A DNA stretch of 64,000 nt from Rhizoclosmatium globosum (GCA_002104985.1 MCGO01000138.1:1-64000), one strand, 5' to 3'; shown: positions 33,665 through 47,600, counted from the stretch's first letter. Notes: generated by a model from the sequence alone, not told the origin. Numbers and translations are program-made.

Positions 33665-34304
33665 ATTTGTAGGGAGGCGGTTGTACTGATCTTTCTTTGT
33701 CTGTGATCAAGATTAGTCAAGAAACGAGTATGGTGAATAGAGGGGCTAGACTCTTACCCCTTGTTATTCCCTTTTAAAGTATTTGCACACGTAAATCCCT
33801 TTTTCTGGTATGAGACCGTAAATCTCATTTTATGGCCAACAAAGCACGGGAACGATACAAGTCTGGAATGGTCATGACAAAGTCATTACTCATAAAGAAC
33901 CTCTGGTCAAAACACTTTCCTGCTTTACATTCAAAAAACCTTTTATTTGCTCTCCAATGCGATAACAATAGCAGAGTGATAGTTTGGTAGAGAGAGTGAG
34001 GGATTTGAAGGTTTCGAGGTTGTGGAGGTCATTGGTCATATGCTCCTTTCCTTGTTGTGAAGTCAAGATCAGACACGAAAAAGGGGTATTCGGAAAAATT
34101 CGGGATAAATCAAAGGGGATAAATTCTGCACATTTTTCCAAATCGATCACGGGAAATGGTGGCGCGGTCTCCCGACCAAGCAGGCCACGCTCAAATTCAC
34201 GAAAAGGGAGTCAGCCCATCGTCCAAAAAAAGTAGTTTCCAAAGGCACCTTCCCCCACCAGCCCCCTTCCAACCAACCAACCAACCAACCAACGACTCTA
34301 AAGA
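33665..34304. other. Intergenic, divergent promoters
   Basis: About 640 bp between membrane-protein copy 3 (minus) and a small plus-strand gene. Contains an (AACC)n run at 34268-34292. No coding or RNA feature supported. Confidence 0.5.
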
Positions 34305-34535
34305 ATGCAACGAAGCTACATCGCACGCGCCCTCTCCTCATTCCGACCAACTGCCTCGCTGTTCCAGGCCGCGAAGCACGATCATTCCATTGGCGCCACA
34401 GTGGCACACTCGGTGGCTTCATCATCTGCCAGCACGAGCAGCACCGCGTCGTCTTCTTCTTCTGATGCGTCTTCGTCAAAGGAAACGGTCGAAGTGCCGC
34501 GCTTTGAGCTCGAGAAGGACCTTGTGCACATGTGA
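34305..34535 (+). CDS. Small protein with mitochondrial-type presequence
   Basis: 76 residues, single exon. The first 20 (MQRSYIARALSSFRPTASLF) form a basic, Ser/Ala-rich amphipathic segment without acids, typical of a mitochondrial targeting sequence. A Ser-rich linker follows, then a short charged end (PRFELEKDLVHM). Followed by a plausible AATAAA at 34680. I do not recognise the family; it could be a small respiratory-chain or stress protein. Isolated position with free DNA on both sides is in favour of a real gene. Confidence 0.5.
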   Translation: MQRSYIARALSSFRPTASLFQAAKHDHSIGATVAHSVASSSASTSSTASSSSSDASSSKETVEVPRFELEKDLVHM

Positions 34536-35016
34536 TTCGCACGGTCTCTGACTCACGGAACAGAGCCCATGAGAATCAAAAGACACCCGCCTCCCTTCTG
34601 CTGCCATTCATTCATAATTACGTTGTATACCTTTAAGCCTTTGTGTTATGTACCTTGTTTTTAAACTCTTAAAATGTGCAATAAATGAGTCTGTCAGTGT
34701 CTGATATCTTACATCACCCAACAACTCAGATCACCCACAATCGAATGCTGAATTGAAAACAACTAAGATAACAGGGAAAATACTCTCCATTCGCATTAAC
34801 AATTCCAATTCAATCCAGAATAACTTTTATTATATAACGCGATGAAGCTATTGTCACTGAATTGGAACGGAAAAGGAGGAAGTAGAATGATTCGTATTAA
34901 GTGAAATCAAACTATCCACGGATGATCTAAGCTCACCTGTTATATCAAATAAGTTGTCGAATAGATTTCTCTTTTCTCTGATCCTCTTTCTTTACTTTTC
35001 TCTGACACTAAACGCG
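34536..35016. other. Intergenic, no gene seen
   Basis: About 480 bp, AT-rich, holding the 3' end of the small gene and the promoter of NOT2. Pyrimidine-rich just before the NOT2 ATG. Confidence 0.45.
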
Positions 35017-35591
35017 ATGAACAACAACATGTTTGGCAACGGCGGGATGGGAATGCTAGGCGGTGGAGGCGGAGGCGGCGGACCAGCGCTGTCGCTGGCC
35101 GGGCGACTGCAGGCGGCGCAGGGTTCCCAGGGCAACGTCGGGTTCGCGGCGGACGAGTTTCCGTCGCTGACTCCGGCGCAGCAGCTTCAGGCGGCGCAAC
35201 AACAGGCGCAGCAGCAAGCGGCGCTCAAGCAGCAACAACAACAACAACAACAACAACAACAACGAGGTGGTGCGGCAAACACACTCGGTCTGGGCCAGCT
35301 CAGCCTGGGAACCCCGCTCAATGCATCCTCCTTTGCGATGCCCGCCATGCCGCAGCGCCTCAACTCGCTCAGTATGAATGCACCGACGCAAACGGGTGGT
35401 GGTGGCGGGCCGCTTCTGCCGCTGAATCTTGGTGAGTGTTTCGTATGAAAGCATCGACAACTGAGCCCTGCCCAGGCCGCACGCACGGACCCGGTGCCGT
35501 TGGTGGCCCGTCGCTGCTCTCGTCGAATGCACCGTCGTTGAACGCCGCGTCGCTGCTTTCCTCGTCAGTGTCCCCTCCGCTGCTCAACCAA

Positions 35592-35622
<31 letters not shown>

Positions 35623-36542
35623 TCCCTCTGCAGCAGCAACAACAAACTAATGGCGCTGCTCAATTGCTTCCATCTGCACTCACTGGTGACAAACACGGAC
35701 TGCTCGGCCTGATTGATGTGTTGCGTATGTCCGGTGACCCTGACACAAACATGCTGTCTCTGGGATGCGAACTCACTTCCCTCGGCCTAAACCTCAACTC
35801 CCCCCATCCACTTTACACCACTCTTGCCTCTGTTTACACTGCCAATCAGCCAGACTTACCCCTCGACCCGCACTTCCACACTCCTCAATGCTACAGACTC
35901 AAACCATCAACAGACAACGAATCTTCCTCTCTCTCCCTCCTCGACCCTGCCGAACAAATCGCTGCATCCAGCGACGACGCCCTCTTTTACGCTTTTTACG
36001 CTTTCCCGCGTGACAGGATCCAGGAAGCTGCGGCACAGGAACTTTATTCACGAGGCTGGAGGTTCCACAAAGATATCAAAGTGTGGTTGACAAAAGACAC
36101 ACCCATGCCTGCACCGGGTCTCACGAACCTCAGTGGTGCTTCTCTTTCTGCGTCTCCTTCATTATCCGAAAGTGCTGGTGTTGCTGGTGCGGCAGATGGT
36201 TCAAAAGGAACTCCAAAAGTGGGAGCGGGCGCTGGAGCTGGAGCTCAAGGAAGTGAAAAAGAATCTTCAGTGTCTCCTGCAGTTGCGCCTTCAACAACTG
36301 GTGCTTCTGCCACTACTGCTACATCAAATAACAACAACAACAACAACAACAACACACCTGTAGAATTCATTGCTGGAGAGCGTGGTCTCTTTGTCTTTTT
36401 CGATCCAGCTCATTGGCAACGCGTCAAGAAGGAGTGGGTTGTGAATTTGGATGTACTGGAAGAGCGAAATGATGCTACAAGTAGACAAAACAACGGCAAC
36501 AACAGTAGGAATGGGGCTTCGGTAAATAATGATGAACGGTGA
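35017..36542 (+). CDS. NOT2: CCR4-NOT complex subunit 2 (NOT2/CDC36)
   Basis: Scaffold subunit of the CCR4-NOT deadenylase, which shortens mRNA poly(A) tails and controls transcription. 493 residues from exons 35017-35431 and 35476-36542. The N-terminus has Gly- and Gln-rich runs with the ADEFPSLTP motif characteristic of NOT2 proteins. The C-terminal NOT2/3/5 box is clear: LLGLIDVLRMSGDPDTNMLS, LGCELTSLGLNLNSPHPLY, DDALFYAFYAFPRDRIQEAA, AAQELYSRGWRFHKDIKVWL, FFDPAHWQRVKKEWVVNLDV. A low-complexity insert of about 90 residues (Ala/Gly/Asn rich) interrupts the C-terminal domain before GERGLFVFFDP, which is unusual. An upstream non-ATG in-frame stretch was not used; ATG at 35017 starts MNNNMFGNGG. 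Confidence 0.95.
35229..35265 (+). repeat. CAA trinucleotide repeat (poly-Gln in NOT2)
   Basis: About eleven consecutive CAA codons after two CAG/CAA, giving a glutamine run in the disordered N-terminus. A second Gln run is at 35587-35646, and an AAC run coding Asn is at 36329-36351. Confidence 0.8.
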
Positions 36543-36726
36543 TTTTCTTTTGTTTTTTTCCTCTCTTTGGATATGTATTCTTGGGTTATAGTTGGTTGTA
36601 TCGAGACATGTGAATGAAGAGATGTCATTGTTTTGATCAACGTCTGTGGTTTTATTTTGCCAATCTGCGATCATTCATTTCGTGCACCGTATTCATTACC
36701 AAACAACACGACTCCACACTCTACAT

Positions 36727-38124
<1,398 letters not shown>

Positions 38125-38176
38125 TTACATTTTCCATCAATAAAAGCAATAGAAAGATAGGAAACAGAGAGATGAA

Positions 38177-41100
38177 TCAAGACAAATCCATGGCATTGCT
38201 TCGAGATGATGGTTGAGCATCAACTTCAACCGATACACTCTTGACAACTTCAGCCAAAGCATGACCCGGCGCAGTAATCTCCTTAAAGAATTCATCAAAC
38301 ACAGGGCAAGATCCACCTCCAATCACGCCTCCCTCAGAAGCAGCAGTAGACGCCAAAAGCCCCTTTCCAACAACAAGAACCGCACGAATCGCAGATCTCA
38401 CCAACTCATTCACTTTTTCGATTTCCTGCTTGACAGCGTTTGCCTTTGGAACGGCTGATAGAGCTTCCTTCAGGGCTGGGACCATCGCATCCAGACGGGA
38501 AAGAAGAGCAGCAGGAGAGAGTGTCACAACGCGTTGTAGGATAGTGTGGTTCAGCATTTTGATTTCCTGGGCAGCATCACCAAGACCAGCAACTACGCGG
38601 TCAAGGAAGGCGAAAATCTCAATACGTGCAAGGCAGCGTTCCAAGAGCGTATGCATGCACTCGTAAGCAGACTAATGATGCGAATTTCAGACGATCCTAT
38701 CAATTAAATGCAGTAAATCCTCACCTTTCGGGCATCCAAACCATCATCCACCTTGTGCTTGAAGGGACCCATAACGACAATGTGGATAAGCTCCTCTTTC
38801 ACAATAGTTTCTTGGTACAGCAAAGGCAACAACTCTCCCAAAGACTCAGTAATCAAGTATGGCTTGTTGTGGGCAGCAGAGTTGAGAGTGGCTAATGCGA
38901 TATGACGAACATTCTACACCTTTGATAAGTACAATTACATGTTAACTGTCGTTACGAACCAAATCCGAGTCAGTCAACAAACGCAAGAACTCAACAATAA
39001 CACCGCTTAAAGCCTCGTCAAACACAGCGCTTGCAGCAGAGTGTACGTCTGTGAAAGTATAACGAATCGCCATCACAATTGTGGCACGGACTGCAGCAGA
39101 GTTTGACTTCAATCCAGTCACAAGCTCAGGAAGGTAGACCTGTGGGTTGCTCATGGACAGCTTTCCAAGACACTCAGCAATCACATTACGTGTAGCTTCT
39201 TCTTTAGCTTGTTCGGTGCTTTCAAAGAGAAGAGCCCAAAGGTCCTTCGCGAATGGAGCCAACGCAGACACTGTGTTGGAACCCTTCAAACCGGTCGACG
39301 AGGAACGCGCGATAACTTCTTTCAAGGAAACAAGGACCAAGTAACGACGTTTTCCACCTTCACGAAGGGTTTGAATAATGATTGGCATGTAATGGTGCAA
39401 GTTGCCCAACGCAATGTTTCCAAGGGCAAATGCAGCAGCGTGTTTGATTTCTTCAGATTCGTGGGCAAATAGGTTTAAGAGGGTAGCCGGAAGGTTGGGG
39501 TGCGAAGTTGAAAGATCACTGAGAGAAGGTTAGCCAAAAATCAATCATGTTCCATGTACTCACATGCTGCGACCAACAACACCAACAATGTTCAAAGAAA
39601 GATACAAATGATTTTCGTTGGATCCTGTTCCAGCCAGCTGAGACACGTATTGATTAAGTGATCCCATCGCCTTCGCTTCAACAATCAAAGCACCAATCGA
39701 TTGAGCAACAGGGCGATAAGATTGCTTGGAAACTACAGCGCCACCGTCAACAACTTTAACAAGCAGCTGAACCATCTCATTGAACACTGGCTCTCCTCCA
39801 ATACGAACAATGGTTCCCCAGAACTGAACCAAAGCAGCAGATCCATGAGATCCAGACACAGCCAAGTGAGGAGCCTGCACAATAACATTGACAATGTTGT
39901 TTGCAACAGAGGCTTTGGCAACCAAAAGAGCAGCTTGCTTAATGGAATCGTTCTCAACAGAGAGAATCACAGCAATTAGTTCAAGCGCCAATGGGAACAA
40001 GTTCATATCCGCTTCGGCAATAACGGGTTGAACTTCGTTCAGTGTAAGATCAGCAGTGGCTGGAGACAACTTGGATCCAAACTTGGTGAAGAGAGCAGCA
40101 AGTGTGGTCAAAGTAGTCAATCGAAGTTGACGGTTCGCTTTACGCAAGAATGACGCGAGGTCAGGAGCAATGGAAGAATCAATCAAAGCAGAGAAATCAA
40201 GGGCTCCATCGTGAATTCCAACGAGAGGAGAATCACAAATGGTCTTGAAAGCGCGAACACTAACAAGTCGTGTAAGTTCATTGCGAAGACGCTCAACTAA
40301 GAGTGGTAAAACAGTGGCAGTAATTTCGCTGGCAGGCAAAAAGTCATAGGTCTGGGCAATGAGAGTACTCAACGCAATAATACTGCGTTCCTTCACTTCA
40401 ATGTCCAAATCAGCAACCTTGACACGGTCCAAGACAGCCTTGTAAATGTTCAAAATATGTTCACCGGCTTTAGGGGCTTTTGGAGCGGGAACAGTAACTT
40501 CCATGGTATCCAAACTGGCTTCAACAGCGGGAATTGGACGAATGGCTTTGACAAGCTCAACAGCAACAACCAATGCATCCGAAGTTACTTTGTAGAATTT
40601 ACCATTGATGGCAGCAAGAACAGGTGGGACCAATTTCGCGAAATGCTTTGTAAAGACATCAGCATTGTGAAGAGTCAAGGCAACCTTCAAGAATTCGAGA
40701 ACTTCAATCTTCAAGTTCAAGTTGTTAATTGGCTTTGGACCTTTTCCAGATGAGGACGTATTTCCAGACGCCAAAGAAGCTTCAATTGATGCAACAAACA
40801 GAGCGATCGTGTCGTCCAGTCCTCCGTGCAAGACAGACACCAGTTCCTTCAACAGTACAAATCCGGATTGACGCGTCTGGACAGATTTTCCATTCAACTC
40901 CTTTGAAAGATTCTTGGACAGTCTGGTGACGAGTTTCTGAAGCAACAGAGTTGGGCTGCGATTTTTAGATTAGTTAACTGTACCTTATTGTTTAGAATGA
41001 TACTTACTCGTCAGCAGTGAGTGCAGCTTTCGTCCCCTTCTTTTTCAAGGTGATTCCAGAGGAGGTGGCTCCAACCTGACGAATCAACGAGGTGAAAGTG

Positions 41101-42650
41101 TTCAAGATTTCAACTCGAACAGACTCTTCACGTTCTTTAAAACGTTTGACCAAAGTTGGTGCAATGTTATCAAAGAAAGACGCAACCAACTCGTTACGAG
41201 TGGAAATAATAGATGCCAAAGCCTTGACAGATGATCTGCGCACTTTCCAGGACATGTCTTCATCGTCAGAGTAGCCGCCTTCATCGTCGTCCTCATCTTC
41301 ATCCTCGTCCATTTCATCGTCTTCATTTTCGTCTCCCTCAGTTTCCTGTGTTTCAAATCAGCACTAAGTAATATACAAAAATGAAAACCCGACCATTTCT
41401 TCGTCGTCCTCGCCGTCATCATAGTTTGGATCGTGGGTCATGTACTCCAAAGAAAGAGAAGTAATAGATGGAAGGAAAGGAGTGATTTCGGTTGGGCAAC
41501 GCAGTACAAATGCCTCAAATGTTTGGAAGCAAGCTTCTCTTAACTCATCGTCGTCGTGGGCAACGTATTGGCTCAACAAAGGCAACAGTTGTTCGATATA
41601 TTTTCCAAGACGGCGAGAGCTGTAACGGCTGTTTTTGACATGTAATTAATAATTTTGGAACCCTTTAAACTTAAACTTACGCCAGCGTTGCAACAAGACC
41701 CACGAATGTCTTCAATCGATCAAAATCTTCAGCACCTTCTTTCTCGCCCATTTCAGTCACACATTTGCGAATCAAAGCATCAAACAACTCGTCGGAAGTG
41801 TGGACAACCAAGTTTCCAAAAGCGGCAACGGCTCTCTTGCGGATAGCAGGGCGAGGGTTGCACAGATATGGGAACAATACATCTTGAATTTGACGAATGA
41901 GGGATGAAGCAGGCTTTGTTTGATCGGCTGCGTTTGTTGCCTCAGTTAGAATACCACCGAATCGAATCAACACGTCAGAGAGAATATCAATGGTGTCCAA
42001 TTGAACAGCGTTTGAGTTCTACAGAACAGAAATAAGTAACCAAAGAGTAATATGAGGGATACTTACGGATAACAAGGCAATCAACTTTGGCACAAGGCGC
42101 TTCACCACATTTTTGGAGACCTGCGAGCTGACAGGCACCTCCAGAACCACAGTCTTCAATCCAATGGCCGCAATATCCTTCAACTCATCCTTCTTTTGCA
42201 CAAGAAGGTTGCAGAGTTGATCAACGATTTCCTGGATGTTCTGTTCTCGCGACTTCCGCACAAGGGGAGCGAGGCTGTTTTCGCGTCAGATGAATTCCAA
42301 GTAATCAAAGACAATAGAAGCATACGTCTTCACCGCCAAGTTCTGGACCTCGCCGTTCTTGTCGTCAAGGGACCTGATGATAGCGGCCACAATCTTCTTT
42401 TCGGTCACCTCGTCGAAGGAGACGGAATCCTTCTGCAGCTCTGTGGACAAGTCCGCCATGGCCATGTAGCGGAAGTCCGAGTCGGCGTTGTTGAGCTGTT
42501 GTCGTTGCGCGGCGGGGTTAGTGCTCAGGATCAATCAACTTGAATCAAAACGGAGGCGCGGGCTCATACGCCGCCGCACAGGCTCAAAGAATTGATAATA
42601 ACAAGCCGAACCTTCTCAAGAAGCGCCGCGATGACATACGCCGATGACAT
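38177..42650 (-). CDS. CAND1: Cullin-associated NEDD8-dissociated protein 1 (CAND1/TIP120)
   Basis: HEAT-repeat exchange factor that binds deneddylated cullins and swaps SCF substrate receptors. 1320 residues from ten exons: 42612-42650, 42326-42495, 42067-42274, 41681-42018, 41394-41628, 41008-41345, 39564-40955, 38960-39518, 38725-38913, 38177-38671 (3963 nt in frame). The N-terminus MSSAYVIAALLEK then LNNADSDFRYMAMADLSTEL and DKNGEVQNLAVKT matches CAND1 closely. The acidic insert (DEDEDEDDDEGGYSDDEDMS) precedes WKVRRSSVKALASII as in animal CAND1. The C-terminal TIP120 region has SAAHNKPYLITESLGELLPL and DDGLDARKSAYECMHTLLER. Slightly longer than the usual 1230 residues. Confidence 0.95.
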
Positions 42651-42703
42651 TGTTGGTGGTATGTGTGTGTGTGCTTGGTGGGTGAGTTTTTCTTACTCCA
42701 AAA

Positions 42704-43162
42704 ATGGTTCCTGTTGTTACTTTGGCTCTTGCAGCTCTGCCAAATGCCACAGAAGACCGTATTCAAGCATCCATCCAAGGCTTAAATGCCCTGGAACAAG
42801 CTCCAGGTGTCAGAAGTGTTCGATTCGGAAGAACCTTCACTACTGCCCTTACGCGCGGCTTCACGCACCGTACGTCTTGTTCTTCAATTTAATATCATTT
42901 TGGACGCCTTTCAACTCGTTTTTAACAGAACTTGTTGTCGAATTGGACAAGGACGCGATACCAATCTATCGGCAACAATATGGTATTCACTTTATTAACA
43001 TCGTTTAAGAGCTAAATTTTAATTTCGTATTAAGCACCAACCATTGAGAATCATCTTTCTATTGCATTTGATCTTGGAACAAGCATTGTTATGCAGTTTG
43101 ATGATGGTAGACGACCGGGTCTCACTGACACCGTGAGATTCATTGAAAGAGGAAGATTGTAG
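42704..43162 (+). CDS. Dabb (stress-responsive A/B barrel) protein 1
   Basis: 115 residues from exons 42704-42869, 42929-42982 and 43035-43162. The first half matches the dimeric alpha/beta barrel family: LPNATEDRIQASIQGLNALE, PGVRSVRFGRTFTT, GFTHQLVVELD. The second half has diverged and lacks the usual histidine-containing end (HPxHxxV) seen in its neighbour. It has an extra intron relative to the neighbour, and the shared first intron is at exactly the same place (both first exons are 166 nt). Dabb proteins are small cytosolic or plastid proteins, some acting as cyclases in polyketide pathways; a role here is unknown. Starts only about 50 bp from the divergent CAND1 start. Confidence 0.78.
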
Positions 43163-43240
43163 CTTATAATTTATCTCGATATTTAACTGCCAATAAAGAT
43201 GACGATGAGGAAGAAGAGTCATATCGAAATCACTCTCAAA

Positions 43241-43593
43241 ATGACCGTCATTCACACCGTTACTTGGACTGCTCTGCCAACAGCCACTCCTGAGAAGTTA
43301 GCTGCAGCAAAGGAAGCCCTTCTTACTCTCACCGCGATCCCAGGCTGCAAGAGGGTGCAATTCGGAGAGACGTTCACTACTGAAAGAGCAAGAGGCTATA
43401 CTCACCGTGAGTTCTTCCTTTTACCCAATCTCTCACTCATTCTAATTGTCTTACAGAGCTTGTAGTCGAGCTGGAAAACAAAGACACTCTCGCATCATAC
43501 GGACCTCACCCAATGCACCAAGCTGTTCTCCAGAACCACTTGAAACACCTGTTTGATTTATCCACCACCCTTGCCATTGATTTCGAGTGCTAG
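43241..43593 (+). CDS. Dabb (stress-responsive A/B barrel) protein 2
   Basis: 100 residues from exons 43241-43406 and 43457-43593. Motifs: TVIHTVTWTALPTATPEKLA, IPGCKRVQFGETFTT, GYTHQLVVELENKDTLASYG, and PHPMHQAVLQNHL with the conserved histidines. An upstream in-frame ATG at 43199 would add 14 residues; the later ATG was chosen because it aligns with the start of protein 1. Tandem duplicate of the preceding gene, retaining the canonical C-terminal half that the first copy has lost. Confidence 0.82.
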
Positions 43594-43650
43594 ATATCAA
43601 ATATAATTCCTCTCTTCTTTTAGTTTGTTTTTTCACGTCAAATCGACTTC

Positions 43651-44323
43651 ATGTCTCAACCAACAGCAGCTCCAAAAGGCCGCGTGGTCCTCGTTCTCGG
43701 CGGTGCCAGAAGCGGAAAGTCAACCTTTGCGGAGAAACTGGCAGTATCAACCGGAGAGAAGCTGCTGTGTGAGTTTCGCTTACAACAAAACGCCTTCATC
43801 TGAACATCGTTTCGTCGTCTCAGATATCGCCACTGCGAAACGAATTGATGCCGAAATGGTGTACCGTATCGACAAGCACATTGACGACAGAAAGGACATT
43901 GATTGGACCACAAAGGAAGTACCAGTGCACCTGAGTACTGTGGATGCGGGAGATTCAAAGGTGATCTTGGTGGATTGTGTGACAGTCTGGCTCGCAAACT
44001 GGATGGGCCATTTGGGTTATCCAAAGGGTGAAGAGGTTGATGAGGAAGCTGTGCAATATGCCGATAAGCTGGACAAGACTGCTCGAGAGGAAATGTCGCG
44101 TTTCTTGGAAAAGATGGTTGCAGAAGGACGAACGGTTGTTCTTGTGGCGAATGAGGTTGGATTGGGAATTGTACCAATGTACAAAACTTCGCGATACTAC
44201 AGAGATACTCTTGGAAGAATTAATCAAGACATTGGAAGAATTGCTGAAAGAGTGTATTGGATGGTTGCAGGTTTTGGTGTGGACATCAAGAAGCTCTCTG
44301 AGGAAGCCTCCCTCAAAATCTAA
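43651..44323 (+). CDS. CobU-type adenosylcobinamide kinase/guanylyltransferase
   Basis: In bacteria CobU phosphorylates adenosylcobinamide and then transfers GMP to it, in cobalamin assembly and salvage. 205 residues from exons 43651-43768 and 43824-44323 (618 nt in frame), close to the bacterial length of about 180. Motifs: P-loop LVLGGARSGKSTFAEKLA, then YIATAKRIDAEM, DWTTKEVPVHL, VDCVTVWLANWM, VVLVANEVGLGIVP, YRDTLGRINQDIGRIAERVY and WMVAGFGVDIK, in the family order. The intron within the Y-IATA segment (bounded GTGAGT..CAG) and eukaryotic neighbours show it is in the nuclear genome. The gene is rare in fungi and probably bacterial in origin. Confidence 0.88.
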
Positions 44324-44618
44324 TAAACTTTAAGTAGTACCGGTCGAATGGTTTGCTCTTTAAAAGCTACTTGTCTGTTTGCCCATTATAACTTTAGCTG
44401 GTCATTTTCTTGTTACGAATGAACCTAAGACTAATTCTCTCTTCTCTATATTGTAGGGTCTGTTTCACACAAGTTCATGTCCAACATTCTCTTTCCTTTC
44501 TTTGGTATGACCACGACAAATGTTTGTGTAACGTCATTGGCAACAAAAGATTTTCGATCAACAACCAGCGCAAAAAGGAGTTGCAACTTCACAGCTGCTG
44601 TCCGAACCTCGTCACAGA
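44324..44618. other. Intergenic before ABCG transporter 1
   Basis: About 295 bp. No gene. Holds the 3' end of the CobU gene and the promoter of the transporter. Confidence 0.45.
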
Positions 44619-47600
44619 ATGGACAACGATCACATAGTGCCTGAGGGCTCGCACTCCAACATGCGGGGGTTCGGTGCCATTCATGCAATCGATATCACAG
44701 CAAAGAACCTTGGCGTCTCTGTCACCACCAAGGCAAAGAAAGCGGAAAAGGGAATACTACATGTCTTGGAGGGTATCTCTCTTCATGTTCCTGCAGGGAA
44801 GCTGATGGCTATCATGGTATGGTTGAGGGGGCTTTGATACCGATCTGTTAGATCTAACTGGGTTCGCCTTCAACAGGGAGGATCCGGAAGTGGAAAGACA
44901 ACACTCTTAAACGCATTGGCTGGTAGACCTGTTGGGACCGTATCGGGCGAAATCACATTCAACGGAGAGAACCCCAGGAAGTACTTTCAGAGTGGAATGG
45001 TAGCCTACGTGCAGCAAGAAGACGATTTGCTTCCATATATTACTGTTCGAGAAACCCTCCGCTATGCTGCTCGGCTTCGTTTGCCCCGCCACATGCCGTT
45101 GGCCAAAAAGTATGAACTTGTTGAAGGTGTCATTCTTGAATTGGGCCTCAAAGAGTGCGCCGACACTCTCGTTGGAGATGCATGGAAAAAAGGAATCTCT
45201 GGTGGAGAAAGACGGCGTGTGTCGTAAGTTCTGCTAGTTTTGGAATTCCCATGTTTAATCATTTCTTTCAGAGTTGGTGTTCAGCTGTTGATGAATCCAA
45301 GTGTAATTTTCCTTGACGAGCCAACAACGGGATTGGATGCATTCAATGCCCGCTCTTTGGTTGAGACACTCGTTTCTCTTGCGCACAAGACCAATCGGAC
45401 AATCGTTCTGTCTATTCACCAACCACGATCTGACATTTTCGCTTATTTTGACGAAATCGCTTTGTTGGCTAGAGGAGGTCGTTTGGCGTTTTGCGGTTCT
45501 CCAAGAGGGAGTGTCAGATTCTTGGAATCCATTGGATTCCCTCTCATGGGAGATATGAATGGTGCAGATTTTATTGTCGACACCGTTGCAATTGACGATC
45601 GCACCGAGGAGACTGAACTGCAAAGCAAGCAAAATGTCGACAAGATTGTGCGTGCTTGGCAAACACATGTTGAAGAGCATGGAACTGAATTTAAGGTATC
45701 CTTGACGTCTTTGAACAAGGAAGCCGATGCTCAAGAGTTTGCTATTGTTGAATTCAATAGCCGTGTTCAAGGAGCTGGATTTAATGAACAAGTTCTTGTT
45801 CTCACCAAGAGAATGCTCGCCAATATGTGGGAGGACAGGCTTACTTTGTGGGGATCTGTTTTGGAAGTTATTTTGATGGGACTCATTCTTGGTCTCTTGT
45901 TTTGGAGGCCGAACCAAAATCCTGATGGAATGTACTCACGAAAGTCCGCGTTGTACTCCGCCTGTGCTATGCAAAACTATCTTGGAGTTATGTTCATGAT
46001 CTACAAGCTCTCTTTGGAGTGAGTGCTTCTCCGTCGTTTGCTCATTAGCTTGTTTACTTATATAACATTCAGCATGAAAGTCTTTGATCGGGAACGAATG
46101 GACAAGATGTATTCTGTCTCAGCTTATATGGTGTCCTGGATTTCTGTCAACTTTACTATCTACGGTGCTCTTGCCGTCTTGTTCTCAGTTTTGATGGTAA
46201 TTGGAAGAGGGCAGTTTGCAATGTTAATTTAACATCCATCTTATTCACAGTACTTTATGGTCGATCTTCGCACGGATGATCTTGCGTTCCATTTCGGAAT
46301 TTTCACAGTAAATTCCATTCTCCAGCAGTGGATCACTATGGCGTTCTCTTTCTTCTGTATCTCCTTCGCCAGAGACTTTGCCACGGCCTCATTGATTGCC
46401 AATTCTTTCTTTACCTTTTTGAGCATGTCTTCGGGCTTCTTCATCCCCGAAAATGCCATTCCTGTGTACATTCGTTGGTTCGAGTACATTTCCTACATCA
46501 CCTATGGTCTCAGGCTTTATATCACCAACGAATTTCAAGACCATACTTATGACTGCCCTGGAATTCCAGCACAAGCAACCGCTGCTCGGGCCGCTTGCGA
46601 TGGAAATACCATCATTCGATCAACTGGGTTTGAAGCAAGTAAAACGATTCCAATAATTGGACTTTTTTCTCTTCTTATTGGGAAACTCTTGATTGCTGCC
46701 CTCGTATTGCAGCTTTTCCCAGCACAAGGAAAGAAACAAGGAACAAGCGTGACTGAAAAGAAGAGCAAAAAAGTCAACATTGATCCATCTGAAGAAGCCA
46801 TTCAAATTGACCAACGTTCGTCCAAGCCACCGGCTATCTTTTTGGAGCTGAAGGAAGTTGCTTTGGAGTTCCAAGTTCGAAAGGGAATTTCGTCGAAAAC
46901 CACTCCACCTGAAACCAAAAGAATTCTCCAATCTATCTCTGCCTCATTCCCTCCTGGCCAATTGACTGCTATTCTGGGATCTTCAGGTGCCGGAAAGAGT
47001 ACTCTTCTACATCTTCTTCACGCCCGAACATCTGATTTGCCATCTCATATTACTGCTCGCCAGTCTGGAACTATGCTTCACAATGGAATCGAATTCTCCA
47101 AAGAAGCCATCGACGCGTGTACTGCGAGTGTCCGTCAAGACGATTCCCATTTGCTGCCTGCATTAACAGCCCGTGAAACACTCGTTTATGCTGCTCTTCT
47201 GCGACTCCCCAGTGCTTGGCCAAAGGAGCGTAAAATTGAAAGAGCCGAAGAGGTCTTGCTTGAACTTGGCTTGAAAGAGTGTGCCAACACTGTTGTTGGT
47301 GGTGAAGGAGTCAAGGGCCTTTCTGGTGGTGAAAAGCGGCGTCTATCGGTCGGACTTGCGATGCTTATGGATCCAGCGATTTTGCTTCTTGATGAACCAA
47401 CTTCTGGACTGGACGCGTCGTCTGCAAGAAATATGATGATCACGTTGAAGGCGATTGCAGCTGAAGGTCGTACAGTGATTTGTACAATCCACCAACCGCG
47501 ATCGGACATTTTCCCTCTATTGGATCGTATTCTGTTGTTGGCTCGTGGAGGTCGCGTAGTGTACCAAGGAGCGGGATCTGCTCTAGTTCCTCACTTCTCA

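Noticed and set aside
40457..40929. Plus-strand frames within CAND1
   Set aside because: Antisense to HEAT repeats of the 1320-residue CAND1 model, whose ten exons agree in phase.
43651..44323. CobU gene as bacterial contamination in the assembly
   Set aside because: It has a spliceosomal intron with correct phase and lies between clear fungal genes in the same sequence.
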